64,000 bases of DNA from Tilletiopsis washingtonensis. Its lineage: Eukaryota > Basidiomycota > Exobasidiomycetes > Entylomatales. This document shows positions 32,492 to 45,350 of this stretch, piece after piece. Made by a program: the position numbers and the translations under genes. The stretch's first letter is position 1; each line of letters begins with the position of its first letter. The notes under the pieces were generated by a model. That model was not told where the DNA came from, ran no database searches, and saw only the letters and a list, made by a program, of their open reading frames with translations. The stretch is taken from positions 311,185 to 375,184 of the forward strand of contig NW_020312006.1 of assembly GCF_003144115.1 (NCBI RefSeq). The letters run 5' to 3'.

Positions 32492-34966
32492 ATGGGCAAT
32501 CCACTGCCCGTCAACCTCTCGCAGGAATGCAGCAAGGCCAACAAGGTGCGTGCGCGGCGCCAGCTCGTCCAGCAGCAGCAGCAGCGTCGGCCTCGCAGCT
32601 CGCAGCGCTCACACGCCGCTGGCGCAGATCCTGACACAGATGGTCGATCCCGTCAATGGCGTTGACGGCGTGGTCCGTGAGTGGCCTGCGAAGGGCCAGT
32701 GCTGCGAGCAGCACTGACGCTTACCCCGGCCTGCAGCGCTCTCGGTGCTGCGCAAGGCGCGCGGCTTTGCCATCTTCAGTGTCTTCCGCATCGGTTTCCG
32801 TGAGTGCATCTCTGCAGCTGCAGCGCTCGGGCTGCAGGCTCACTCTGCTGGCTCTGTAGTCATGTCGGCGCGAGCAGGCTCTGGCCTCGTGATTGCGCGG
32901 CTGCCCGAGGACCGCTGGTCTGCGCCCGCGGCCCTGGGCATCGGCGGCCTGGGCGGCGGCTTCAATGTCGGTGCCGAGGTGACGGACTTTCTGATTGTGC
33001 TCAACACCGACGCGGCCGTGCGCAGCTTCATGGCCAGCGGCTCGCTGCAGCTCGGCGGCAATCTGAGCGTCTCGGCGGGGCCCGTGGGCCGCAGTGCCGA
33101 GGCGTCGGGAAGTATCAACAGCAGCGGCAAGATGGCGGCCATGTACAGCTACTCGCGCAGCAAGGGCGTTTATGCCGGTGAGTCCGCAGTGTCTGGGCCA
33201 AGCAGTGGTGCAGACACTCATGCCAAACTGCAGGCATCTCGGTGGAGGGCACTGTGCTGGTGGACCGCGAGGATGCCAACACCAAGGCGTACCAGCGGCC
33301 CAAGTGCACCGCCAAGCAGATCCTCTCCGGCTCCATCGACCCGCCAGCGTTCGCCTCGGCGCTCATCGGCACCATCGAAAAGTTCACCATGACGGGCGGG
33401 CGCGACGACTACATGCCTCGGCATCGCGGCTCCGAGTCGCGCGACTCGCTCTCGTCGCTCGAGACGGACGTGCGAGGCATGGGTCTGGGCCCGGCATATG
33501 AGTTCGACTCGCCTGCTGCGCGTGAAGCGCGGGCGCGCGAGATCGAGGAGAACAAGACGCGTAATACGGGCGCCTATGCGTTCAGCGGCAGTGGTGGCGG
33601 TAGCGCACGAGGCAGCTCTTCGGGAGGCAACAAGGGCCGCAGCACCGATTACGGCAAGGAGCAGCAGCCAGACTGGATGAACGAGACGGGCCACAATGGC
33701 ATTGACCGCCCCAAGAATGCCCGCCACGGCAGCAGCAGCAGCATCTCGAGCTTCATGCGCAATGCTGCATCACGCAGTAGTCCCTCGAACAAGCGCACGA
33801 CGTCCTACACGTCGTTCACCAATTCCTCGTCGCCCAGCGGCGCCTACCAAGCACGCGGCAGTTCTCGCTCCTTTTCGGCGCAGTTCCAGAAGAACGCAAG
33901 CGACGATGAAGATGCGGCGGCCTCGCCGTTTGCAGGTGGCGCGGAGCAGACAGCCCACAGTGGCTGGGGCGCCGATTCGAGTGCGCGCGAGCAGAAGGAG
34001 CGTCGATTGGCTGCCAAGGAGGACCGCGAGTACAACGGTGCCTGGGCACTCGATCGCGATGACGACAAGCGGCGCATCGGCGACATGGATGCACTGGATC
34101 GCGAGCTTCAAGGCGGCGACACCTCGCGGCGTCCGGCTGCCAAACGCACGGGCTCGGGCGCATCGGGCATGCAGATTGGCGCCGAGGGCTGGCGCGAAGA
34201 CTACGGCCTGCCCTCGCCGACGCGTCCAGGCCTGGCGGACAAGCGCACGTCGAGCGCGGGCAAGCTGTGGAACCGCGTGCGCGGCAATAGCTCGGTCAGC
34301 ATGGGCAAGACGAGCTCGTCGGGCAGCATGTGGAAGGAGGAATGGCCGGGCGCGGGAGGCTCGGCGCGCGAGGAGAAGAACACAAACAGACCGCTGGCGG
34401 ACACGCATGTCGCATACCCGGCGCCCACCGATCCGCGCTTCAGCACGGACACGCGAAGCAGCGACGAATGGGAGACGTCGCGGTGAGTGCAATTCTTTGA
34501 TGCACGAGGAGCTGAGTGGGCCGAGCTGACTCTGCCTTTCTTGATCAGCGCTGCTCCTGTCCGGCCGCACTCGCCGCCAGCGCTCATGGGCGACACTTTC
34601 CCTGCCTCAGCCGGGTACGGCAACACCTCGTTTGCGCCTGCAGTAGCGCGCGGCGTCAGCAACGACGGCTCGATGTTCGGCGATCATCACGGCGTCGAGC
34701 CCTCGGCGGCGCCTGCTACCGTGCCGTCGGCGTCGGCACAGGTGGTGGCGTCGTTTGACTTCCAGGGCCAAGAGGAGCAGGACCTGTCATTCCGCAAGGG
34801 CGATGTCATTGATGTGCTGCGCAGCACTGGCAACCGCGAGGACTGGTGGCTGGGCCGCGCGAGGGGCAAGATCGGCAGGTGAGTGTCTCCGCATGTGCGC
34901 TCCCTGCGCGTGGCTGACGCGCGCCGTCTCTCTAGCTTCCCGGCCAACTATACCGAGGACATCTGA
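32492..34966 (+). CDS. YSC84: SYLF-SH3 actin-patch protein (Ysc84/Lsb3 family)
   Basis: Seven exons (32492..32545, 32628..32676, 32737..32799, 32860..33177, 33234..34482, 34549..34878, 34936..34966) encode 697 residues. The SYLF domain occupies about residues 1-215: MGNPLPVNLSQECSKANK, ARGFAIFSVFRIGF, SGLVIARLPEDRWSAPAALG, IGGLGGGFNVGAEVTDFLIV and YSRSKGVYAGISVEGTVL. A long disordered middle follows. A C-terminal SH3 domain (642-697) has VASFDFQGQEEQDLSFRKGD, the WW pair in EDWWLGR and the FPANY end. In yeast these proteins bind Las17 and phosphoinositides and promote actin assembly at endocytic sites. N-terminal introns are 53-82 nt and the first three exons are very short, as in many basidiomycete SYLF genes. 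Tripartite order and length match the family. Confidence 0.95.
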
Positions 34967-35209
34967 GGAGCCTGGACCTCAGCGCGCCGAACATCGATTC
35001 TCCACAGCACACTGCTTCTCCTGCTCTCCCCCGCCTGTCTCCCGTTCCCTGCACTCCATGCTCCCATGCGCGTGACTACTCGTTGCATTTTGCATTTGCG
35101 AAGGGGACTGCGGGCAGAGTACGCGAGCACAGGCGGGGCATGAAAGGGAAGAAGAGAGAGAGAGGGGTGCTGCACGCTAGTGCGGGGCAGGGTGGAGCAA
35201 GCAGCTGCT

Positions 35210-37842
35210 TCACTGTCCAAACGACTGCTGCTGCTGTTGCGGCATGCGCTGCGGCATCTGGCCCGCCATCGTCGGGCCGGCACTGAGAGGCGTGGCCCAA
35301 GTCTGGCTGTGCGGCTGCTGCATCTGCGGCGTGCGTGCCGGCGTGGCATATGGCGGCATGGCATTGTAGCCCATCGCGCCTTGCTGCTGCTGCTGTTGCT
35401 GCGGAGGTGCGCCGTTCCACTGCGGAGTGCCCTGCTGCTGCTGCGGGTAGCGCGCGCCGCCTTGGAAGGCCTGCCCTGCGGGTCTTGGCGTCTGTGCTTG
35501 CTGCATCGGCTGCGCAGAGGCGTACTGCTGCTGCTGCTGCGGGTACGGCGATGACGTGGCGCCGACGGGCCGCGGGGCGTGCTGCGGCGTAGGAGGAATG
35601 GACATCGACGAACGCTCGGGCGACGAGTGCACGGGCAGCGGCGGCGACTGGGCGCCAGCCGCGTTTGGCGGTGGAGCGGCCGGGTTGTGCGGGTCAGGCC
35701 CGTCGGCCGAGTACGTGCGTGACGAAGCGAGGCGCTCCAGCAGGCCGGCTGGCTTCTTGCTCTTCGAGTCTGCCGCCTCCGCTGCTGCAGAACCGATGGG
35801 CAGCCGTGAAGCCGCCTGCGCAGCGGCGTGCGTCTGGCCCTGCTCGGGCATGCGTGCCGTCTCGTTGTCTGCCAGCGCAGCCAAAGGCAGCGGCTCCGGC
35901 AAGTGCGTGAGGCCCGACGCCGCGGCGCGCTGCACGTACAGGCGGCGCACGCGTGCTTCGGGCCCGCAGCGCGTCTCGTCCAGCGTGCCCCAGTAGCCTG
36001 GTGCTGCTGCCGCGTCCCCGTCGAGGAAGGCGGGATCGATCGCGACTGAGCGCGAGGCGGCGCGCAGAGAGGCGGCCGACGGCACCACTGAGGCTTGCGC
36101 ATCGTCGCGTGGCCGCAAGTGCACGAGCTTCGCGAGTCCGTCGAGGATGGTTCGTGCTGGGCCGGCGAAGGGATGAGCACCAGACCTGGCCGCGACTGAC
36201 GCATTGACTCACCGAGCTCCGCCTCTGCCTGATCCGGCACGTCGCCTGCCGCCGCGTCTTTGGCACCGAAGCTCTTGCGCAGCCTTGCCGCCTGAGCCTC
36301 CTGTAACCGCGCCAGCAGCTGTGCGTTGCGAGCCAGCTGAACGCTGACCTCCTCCTCGCGCTCGAGGTCCTCGTAAGCGCGCAGCAGGCCATCAGCATCG
36401 AGGTCCGGATGGAGGTCTGCGAACGCTGCGCGATCCAGACGCGAGTCTTCTGCGGCGTCTAGCGGTGCTGGTGGCGCTGGTGGCACCTCCTTGCCCGCAC
36501 GAGAGCGCACAGCTGACGGTGCTGCAGCAGAAGGGGCGACGTCTCCCCAGGCGCGCGCCCGCAGTGCGTCTCGTGCGTTGCGCCCATCAGTCCAGAGCAG
36601 ACGCGAGGCGCCGAGACCCAGCGTGCTGTGCGTCGTGTCGTAGCTTGGCGCGAAGCTGGCCCAGGCGTGGTAGTAGAGATGCATGGCTGTGTGCGCACCG
36701 TCAGCGCTGTGCGCACAAGAATCGCCTCGATGCGGACTGACCTGGCTTCGCGCGCTCTGTCGTCGGCAAGGGCGCCGCAGCGTGCGACTTGTCGGCACGG
36801 AAGACTCGCGAGCCGAGTGTCGGCACCGGCTCTCCTCGAGGCGCTGGCTTCACGGCGACAAGATCTGCGACGCCTGCAAACCGACAGGTGTGAGCAAACG
36901 CTGCACCATCTAGCGCGCCAGGACTGCAGACGCACCAGACTCGATCTCCTGCGGATCTGCCTCTGTCGCGCTGGTGAAGTAGTCGCCGCCCGGCAGCAGC
37001 ATGTGCAGTGCGTACTTCTGCGGCGGCTTCATCTCGCTGGCGTCGTCCTTTTGCACGTCGTCCTCGACCTTGACGCCAGTGGACCCCGCGGCTTCGGCCT
37101 TGACCGCTGTGCCGCTGCTCGCTCGCCGCTTCGACGCAAGCGTGTCCACGAGCGTCAAGAGCACCGTCAGAGCGCTCAGCTGGGCGCTGGGCTCGGCCGC
37201 AGAGCCTTGCAGTGTAGACGTGCGCAATGCGACGACATGCGCCTGTGAAGCCGTGATGAGCTGCGCCGCGCCATGCCTCCGAGACAAGCTGACTCACCCG
37301 AAGTTGACGCAAGCCCGTGCCTGCAGTCTTCAAAGCCTCAGCCAGAGAGGCGAAGCTGACGCCTGCGTCCAGCTCCTTTGCCTTTCCTGGCGCTCCGGAG
37401 CGCGTGGCATCAAACAAAGCAGGTGCGAAGCTGCGCAGAGCAAGCGTCAGCCGCGACGCGTGACAAGGCAGAGCGCGGCAGTCCGACAACGCTGCACTCA
37501 CCTCGAGAGCACAAGCTGCAGCTGCTGCCGCTCCGTCTCCGTCAACCGCAGCTCGTCGTCGTCGCGAGCGCCAGAGTGCGGGGCGTCAGATGCAGCAGAG
37601 GGCGCCGCCTCGAGCGCTGCAGCGGTGACAGCGTCGCCGTTGCTGCGCGCAGAGGCGGCACGCTTGGCGCCCTTGGCGGACGGCACGGCCAGCGACGATG
37701 TCGAGGCGACGGCAGCAGAGGCTGCTGCGCCGCCGTCGGCGCGCTTGCGCTTCGTCTTGGAGGGCGACGTGCTCTCGAGCGGCGGCGGCGGCGAGGCCGA
37801 CGTAGCAGCCGCCGCACGCGTAGAGCGGCGCAGCGAGGACAT
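35210..37842 (-). CDS. Unrecognised nuclear protein with Gln-rich tail
   Basis: Six exons (37502..37842, 37298..37430, 36936..37260, 36742..36873, 36213..36686, 35210..36156) join in frame to 783 residues. The start MSSLRRSTRAAAATSASPPP is followed by an NLS-like KTKRKR. A helical N-terminal part (LTETERQQLQLVLSSF) leads to a distinctive core: KYALHMLLPGGDYFTSATEA, PTLGSRVF and MHLYYHAWASFAPSYDTTHS. A predicted coiled coil follows (YEDLEREEEVSVQLARNAQL). The C-terminal ~250 residues are Pro/Gln-rich with poly-Q runs up to seven. This composition suits a transcription or chromatin factor. The YHAWASFAP block vaguely recalls Rsc58-type subunits of the RSC remodeller, but I cannot confirm that. 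Neighbours give no clue. The splice junctions all keep phase, so the gene model itself is firmer than the function. Confidence 0.7.
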
Positions 37843-38759
37843 GGCAGCGGCTGAGCTGAGAGCCGAGACGCGATCAAGCGGCTCTTGCGCGCTGAAGCCG
37901 ACGTCGCGCGTTGCTGTTGCTCACGCGACGGTGCAGAGGCAGCGGGGTGCGGCCGGCGCGCGTATCAAGCGGCTGCTTGGCACGACGAGGGCGCGGTGCA
38001 GCTGCGTGGCAGATGCGGCAGCCTGCTGCGATGACCCACGAGCGCTCAGGCCTTGGATCTGCGATGCGCGCGTGCGGCGAGCGTGGGCCGGCCGACGATC
38101 GGGCGCGCGCGTCGAGAGCGAGAGCGAGGAGCAGGCAAGGCAAAGCTTCGCGAGAGAGGTACGCGCGCTATGTCCGCGGCGGCGCGGCGAGGCGCGTCAA
38201 GGGGAGCGGCGGGAAGGCGGCGCAGGCGGCAGCGTGCGCGCGGCAGCGGCAGACGCGCGCGTCAATCGGCGAGAGCGGCGGCGGAGGCGCACGGAGAGGT
38301 GCGAGAGCCGGAGCAGGTGGGAGCGTCGCACGGACAAGGCGTGGGGATGGCAGAGGGTAAGCGAGGGGTACCTGCGATGGAGCACCGGCAGAGGCAGCCA
38401 GCAGCAGCAGAGCGCGCCCCGAGGCCGGCGGCAGGAGCCGGCGCAGGCGCAGGCAGACGCGGCGCGTGTGCCTGCAGGCCGGCGGCGGCACAGCAGCGAA
38501 GCGGCACGCGCGCGCGCGGCGCAGGGGATCTGCCGCCGTGCGCGCGCGCGCGCCACGCCGGGACACAGCGCTGCTGCCGGCGTGCCTGGCGTGCGAAGGC
38601 GGCCAGCGCGGCCGAATGTTCGCGTCGCGCCTGGAAGCGCATGGCGCCTCCGCTCCCTCCACCTCGCGCGCCTCGGACCTTGAGGCGGCGGTACGCTGAT
38701 CGAGGAGCGGCTCGCGTGAGCAGCACTGAGCCTCTCACCCTCATCACCCATCACACAGA
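37843..38759. promoter_or_regulatory. Divergent promoter region with alternating CG tracts
   Basis: About 0.92 kb between the unrecognised nuclear-protein gene and FES1. The stretch 38500-38570 is dominated by alternating GC dinucleotides (GCGCGCGCGC), a sequence type able to adopt Z-DNA. Long open frames cross it on both strands but read as compositionally biased noise. Confidence 0.5.
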
Positions 38760-40238
38760 ATGGCGAACAACAAGAACATGGACGCGCTGCTCAAGTGGAG
38801 CATCGCGCAGCAGGGCGCCGACGACGCCGCCGCCGCCGCCAACGGGCAGCCCTCGATGGCGGCCGTGGCGTCGGACATTGCGGCGGGGCGCCGGCCAGAC
38901 CTCGCCGACCCGGGCCTCTTCGACGCCATTATGGGCAAGAGCGAGGCGACGATGATGCGCGAGGAGCTCGGCGCCGCGCTCGACGAGAAGCGCACCGAGC
39001 AGGACCGCGTCACGGCGCTCGACAACTTCGAGATGGTGAGTGCGGCACGGTGGCGCAGTGTGGCGGAGGAGGATGAGGGCTTCTGTGGTGATGGAGGCCG
39101 GGCGGAGGGGTGCTGCACATGTGCGACCCGTGGCGATCTGCGATTCAGACGCTCTCTGTGTGGCTAGGCGCTGACACACGACCTCTGCGCAGCTCATCGA
39201 GTCGATCGACAACGCCAACAACATCGCCTCGATGTCGCTGTGGCCCTCCATCATCTCGCTGCTCTCCTCAACATCCGAGCGCATTCGCGCACAGACGCTC
39301 TGGATTCTCGGCACGGCCGTGCAGAACAATGACAAGGCGCAGATTGCGCTGCTGGCACAGGGCCCTATGCCGCGCCTGCTCGAGCTGCTGGGCGACGCCG
39401 ACGACGAGGTCCGCGGCAAGGCCGTGTATGCGCTCAGTGCGCTGCTGAAGCACAACCCGGCTGCCGTCGTCGAGTTCGACACGCAGGATGGGTGGAAGGC
39501 GCTGAAGACGAGTCTCGAGGGTGAGTGCTTTGACTGCGAGTCGTTGCTCTCTCTGCTGACGCAGCATGCTGCGCAGACCCCATTCTCACGATTCGGCGAA
39601 AGGCGGCTTTCCTCATCAACACGCTGCTGATGCAGGAGGCACAAACACCCAACGTTGAGGCCGCTTCGGCAGCCGCCTCGCCCGTTCTGCCATCAGCACC
39701 TCTCGCAGCGCCAAATGGAGCTGCCAAGGCATCGACGGCGCTCACCCTTGTGCCGGGGCAATCAGCCTCGACGCCACCAGTGACTCCTGCCTCTTCGGCG
39801 CCGCTCGAGCGCGGGCCAGCGACACTTGCCGCCGGTGTTTCATACCCGCCCATCGCGCCTGCGCTGCTGCAGTCTGGCGCGCTGACGCAGCTCATCTCAA
39901 GCTTGTTGCCGGCGGCAAGCGAAGGCGCCGCAAAGCTGGCGCCGCTCAAGGACGGCTCGGAGGCGCGCGCCGATCTCGACTACTCGGAGAAGGCGGCTCG
40001 TGCTATCGCCTCCTGGGCAGACGCTGTGGCCGCGCGCTCGGCTGGCCGCGGTGCATCGGGCGCCGTCAATGCAGTCACCGCAGCACTGCTGGGCCGTCTG
40101 ACGGACGAGCTGGAGGGCCCACCATTGGACGCGGAGCACGAGGCCGACGTCACAGCACGATGGCAGGAGGTCGGCCTTGACGCCGGCGAGTGGGAGCAGC
40201 TGCGGGAACGCAGCGCCAACCTGGCTGCCGAGGCATAG
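38760..40238 (+). CDS. FES1: Hsp70 nucleotide exchange factor Fes1
   Basis: Exons 38760..39035, 39193..39520 and 39577..40238 encode 421 residues. The N-terminal Fes1 block is clear (MDALLKWSIAQQG), followed by the armadillo-type core: LIESIDNANNIASMSLWPSI, IRAQTLWILGTAVQNNDKAQ and EVRGKAVYALSALLKHNPAA. Fes1/HspBP1 binds the Hsp70 nucleotide-binding domain and triggers ADP release, which frees misfolded clients for degradation. The last exon continues the family (ILTIRRKAAFLINTLLMQEA) and then adds a Pro/Ser-rich stretch and a helical end, making it longer than the ~290-residue yeast protein. Intron 1 (157 nt) is longer than the usual 55 nt. Confidence 0.95.
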
Positions 40239-40367
40239 ATAGACGCGGCCCTTAATGTCACGCCTCCACCCTCCACCATCACGCTGATCGACTGGTATAC
40301 GCTGTGGATTCCGTGCGGCACGGCCCGGATGCTCTATAATACATGAGATGAACGACGAGGCGCTCTG

Positions 40368-42477
40368 CTACAGCAGGCCTAGCCTGGCCAGCTCGACTGA
40401 CAGCTTCGACCGTGCGCGAATCTGCGGTCCCTTGAAGAAGAGCACAAAGGGCGCCTGGCGCGGGATGGTCTGTCAGCAGGCAGCTCTCGCCACAGTCCAA
40501 CAGCGTATTCACGATGCCGAGCACGGCGCCGAGCAGGCCGGCGAGCGTCGAGGCCCACTGGTAGCCTAGCCGGTGGTACATCTGCTCGCAGAACAGCGGG
40601 AAGGCCGTGCCGGCCAGATTCCGCGCGAACGACTGCGCAGCGAGGGCTGACGAGGCGTATGGACCGTAGCTGCGAGGACGGAGCGAGGTCAGCACCTGGC
40701 GAAGGGAACACTGCCGGGCAGCACTTACGAGTCGGAGAGGTAGAGGAAGCAGCTCAGGTACACCTGATACACGCTCGTCATGAGCAGAGTGATGCCGACG
40801 ACGGGCCCGGCAATCGAGACGTGCGAGTAGGCCGTCCAGCCGTAGATGAAGGCGCCGATCGGGAAGAGCGGGGCCGCGGCACAGGCACTGTACAGGCGAG
40901 CCTCGGGCCCGCGCTTGCCGACGTGCTTCTTGTACATGTACTCCTGCAGCGGATTCAGCGCGTTGCCGAGTATGGCAGCGCCGCAGATGGACAGGAAGAC
41001 GAGGCCGGTCTGAGGCAATGTCAGCGGGGCGCACAGCCACAGGAGGCGGTAGATGCTCACCTGACCCGGCGTGAAGTTGTGCAGCTGAGTGACGAGGCCG
41101 ATCGACTCGAGGAGCATGTACATGAAGCCCCAGAGGAAGGCCACCCAGAGCGAGAAGGCCGTGACGATGGGCTCCGTGAAGAGCATCTTGATCGGCCGCG
41201 TCAGGCTGTGCGTCACTAGCACAGCGACCGATGCGCGCTCTGCCTCGGCGCGAGCACGGTAGCGCTGGTCGCCAGTCTCTTTCCGCAGCCGCTTTGCCCG
41301 TCTGTACGAAGTGTCAGAGAGCGCTCACACAGCCGTGTCTGTCGACGCACCTGGTCAGCAGCACGCTGCCGCGAGTCTCCTTGAGGCCGAAGAGGAGCAC
41401 GAAGCTGCGTGGAGCTGGTGAGCCTGCTGGCTCAATGCGCATCACACGGAGGACTCACAAGAAGGCACCAGTGTAGATCGCCTGCAGATACTGGATCCAG
41501 CGCCAGCCGAGGTTTGGATTCTGCTCCACCCAGCCGGCCCAGACGGGCCCGACACCCGTGCCGAAGATGGCGGCCGTGGCGAAGAGGGCCATCGGCAGGC
41601 CACGCTCGTGGGACTGCCAGATGTCTGTGCGCATGTCGCGTCAACGCTGCTGTCCGCGCCGGGATGGAGGGTGCATGCTCACCAGCAAGCGAGCCGCCGA
41701 CCATAGTGCTTCCGGTGCTGCCGAATGCGCCAGACAGGAAGCGAATCACGATGACTGTCGCGATGTTAGGCGCGCGGCCGAGAGCCACGAAGAGAACCGT
41801 GTAGAGCAGATGTGAGACAATGTAGATGGTGTTGCGTCCGAACACCTCAGAGAGCGGTGCGAGCACTGCGCGCAGCCTTGTCAGCGGCCAGTCAAAGTCC
41901 TCAGTCTCGAAGCAACACACCCATGGGCGGCAGCGAGAAGCCAAAGGCGTAGATGCTGATGCCGAGCAGCGAGATGATGTGGCTGTTTCCCAGCTCGGCC
42001 TCCATGCTGGGGATGCCCGGCACGTAGGCGCTGGCCGTCGCGGCCACCTCGGCGGTAAAAAAGGTGGCGAGGAACGTGGCTGCGGCGGCGACACGTCGTG
42101 TGAGCACTCTCGCCCACTCCCGCTACGCCCTCTGAGGCTGCTCACTCCACCATTTCCGCCGATTTGAGAAGTTGAATGGGTTCTCCGGGTCTGCCGAGCC
42201 AGGTCTGTGAGCTTGCCCTCAGCTGCCAAGCCAGCTCGGGCGGCCGCTCACCGTTCTCTTCCCACTCGACCCAGATCACGTCCTTCTCCTGCCGCGTCTT
42301 CTCATTCTCCAGGTGCGCATCGCGCTCCACATCATCTTCCGTGCGTGCCGACACGGGCAGCTGTGCAGCAGCGACCTCGTCTGCGGCGCTGCTGCTGTGC
42401 TCCGAGAGCGAGGCGCGGCGCGACGAGGGCATGTCGGACTCGGGCGGCGAGGAGGCGACGGAGCGCGAAGGCGGCAT
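40368..42477 (-). CDS. Major facilitator exporter, DHA1-like
   Basis: Ten exons (42252..42477, 42146..42190, 41921..42079, 41683..41865, 41460..41624, 41351..41405, 41061..41301, 40729..41009, 40513..40669, 40368..40454) join in frame to 532 residues with about 12 membrane spans. A charged cytosolic N-terminus ends in DPENPFNFSNRRKW, typical of fungal DHA1 drug:H+ antiporters and polyamine transporters. Other signatures are LAPLSEVFGRNTIY in the first inter-helix loop, the central loop FGLKETRGSVLLTRRAKRLR, and the ending VLFFKGPQIRARSKL. Such proteins sit in the plasma membrane and expel small molecules in exchange for protons. Substrate is unknown. The start ATG gives MPPSRSVASS. A repeat array in the upstream region may serve in regulation. 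Confidence 0.9.
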
Positions 42478-43274
42478 GGCCTGGTGAGCGAGCGGCGCGC
42501 GCGCGATGGTGCGAGCAGGCGAGCAGATCGGGATGGCGCGATTGGAACGATGAGTGGTGGTGGTGGGTGATGAGGAGGTGTGGTCTGCCTGACTTCTCGA
42601 GGCGCCTTGGCCGGCCCTGCCGGTGGTGGCCGCCTCTTTTAGCGCAGCCGCGGCACGGCGCCGGCGGGTGGAGCGGGCGGATCTCTGGCGGCGCAGGGCC
42701 GGCGAAACCGCGAGACGCCGCACACGGCAGAAGCGGCAGCGCTTCACTCACGCCTTGGCCGTCTCGTGCTTCGCTTGCTCGCAGCAAGCTTGCCCGTGGC
42801 GAGCATGACTCTTACTCGCGTTCTCGCGTGGATCCCTGCGACTCGGTCACCGAGGCGCTACTCGCGTGGATCCCTGCGACTCGGTCACCGAGGCGCTACT
42901 CGCGTGGATCCCTGCGACTCGGTCACCGAGGCACAGCGCCTCGCTATCTCCGGTCAACGCCCGAGGGCATGCGTCCATCCGTGATGCTTCAGCGCACGCA
43001 TGCAACACCTCTCGCCGTGCAGGAGCTCGTTACGCCGCGTGCACGTCGGGCCGGTGCCGCTCATGCACCTGCCAGTACACATCGCGAGCTGGGTCTGCAC
43101 GCCACTTCGCGACGAGACAGCAAGGAACGGCTGCCGTCGAGTCACCCTCAGTCAGATGTGTGTGGGCCGTACGAAGGCTGGCCAAGGTTTCACATTGCGC
43201 TACACGCGCGGGGGATAACGGCGATGGGGCCGGAGCGGAGGTGTTACAGAGGAAAGACAGCGGACGCGTGACAA
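42478..43274. promoter_or_regulatory. Spacer: promoter of exporter gene and 3' flank of polyubiquitin gene
   Basis: About 0.8 kb. Both flanking genes are on the minus strand, so it contains the upstream region of the exporter and the polyubiquitin terminator. It holds the 38 bp triple repeat listed separately. No gene recognised. Confidence 0.5.
42826..42935. repeat. Three tandem copies of a 38 bp unit with a palindrome
   Basis: Copies start at 42826, 42864 and 42902 with an exact 38 bp period; the third diverges at its end. Each unit begins GCGTGGATCCCTGCGA and includes CTCGGTCACCGAG, a 6 bp inverted repeat around one base. The array lies 350-460 bp upstream of the exporter start codon. Confidence 0.9.
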
Positions 43275-44514
<1,240 letters not shown>

Positions 44515-45350
44515 CTGAGAGGGAGTGCGACGTGTCAGCAGTGGGCAAGAGAGGCTGGCTGGGGCGTGGATGGATGCTGGGTAGGGGTGGCGAGCACGCC
44601 GCGATAGCGAGCGCATGGGCCGTGCGCAGCAGCGCGCCGACGCCGCGTCCATCCAGCTCACGCGGCAGGCGTACTCACTGTGGCGTGTGTGTGTGTGGTG
44701 TGTGGGTGGTGGGTGTAAGGAGTATGCCGAGGCGGGATGTGGTTGACACGATGGACGGCCGATCAGCGGCGCACCGCCTTAAGTAGGGCTCAGCCAGGTG
44801 GATGCAGCGTGAGCTCAGCGCGGCGGCGAGCGGTGCTGAGTCGCACGCTCGCTGGCGCCGCGCCCGCTGCTCCCGTGCCCGCGCCGCCGTGCCTGGCCGC
44901 GAGGGTGCACGCCGCGAGCGCTCGATGCGGGGCGCGGGCACTGCAGCGCTCTCGATGCGCAGCGCATCGTGCAGCGCTGATCTGCCGGGCACCTCGCGAG
45001 TGTGCTTCGCCGGCACGGCCGCGCGTGGCGTGCTCTCGCCGCGGCACGGCAGCAGCCACCGCCCTTGGCCCAGCATGCAGCCTGAGCCCTGGCGGCATTA
45101 GAGCTTGCCGTTGAGAGTTGTATTACGCACTACAAGCGCTGGACTCTAATCGGGCAACACCTCCACCCACGCACCGAGCAGGCGCCACACTGCTCTGGTG
45201 CCCGTGCTGCCCCTGCGCCTCGCAGGCTGATCCCACGCCTCGAGCGCTTTTTTGGCCGCGGCTGCGACTCGACTTCGACTCAGACTTGAGGCCCAGGCTG
45301 GGCCTGCCTCCCGCTCTCGTGACCGTACCCGCCGCTCCTCGCGACGCAGC
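44515..45350. promoter_or_regulatory. Divergent promoter region, polyubiquitin and PTH2
   Basis: About 0.84 kb. A TGTGTGTGTG microsatellite lies near 44683-44700, close to the polyubiquitin start. A weak TATA-like TACTTAAG on the minus strand lies near 44778-44785. No gene recognised. Confidence 0.45.

Noticed and set aside
37001-38683. A 560-codon plus-strand frame
   Set aside because: It overlaps the well-spliced minus gene at 35210-37842 and a GC-alternating promoter region; the translation is Arg/Ala/Gly-rich noise.
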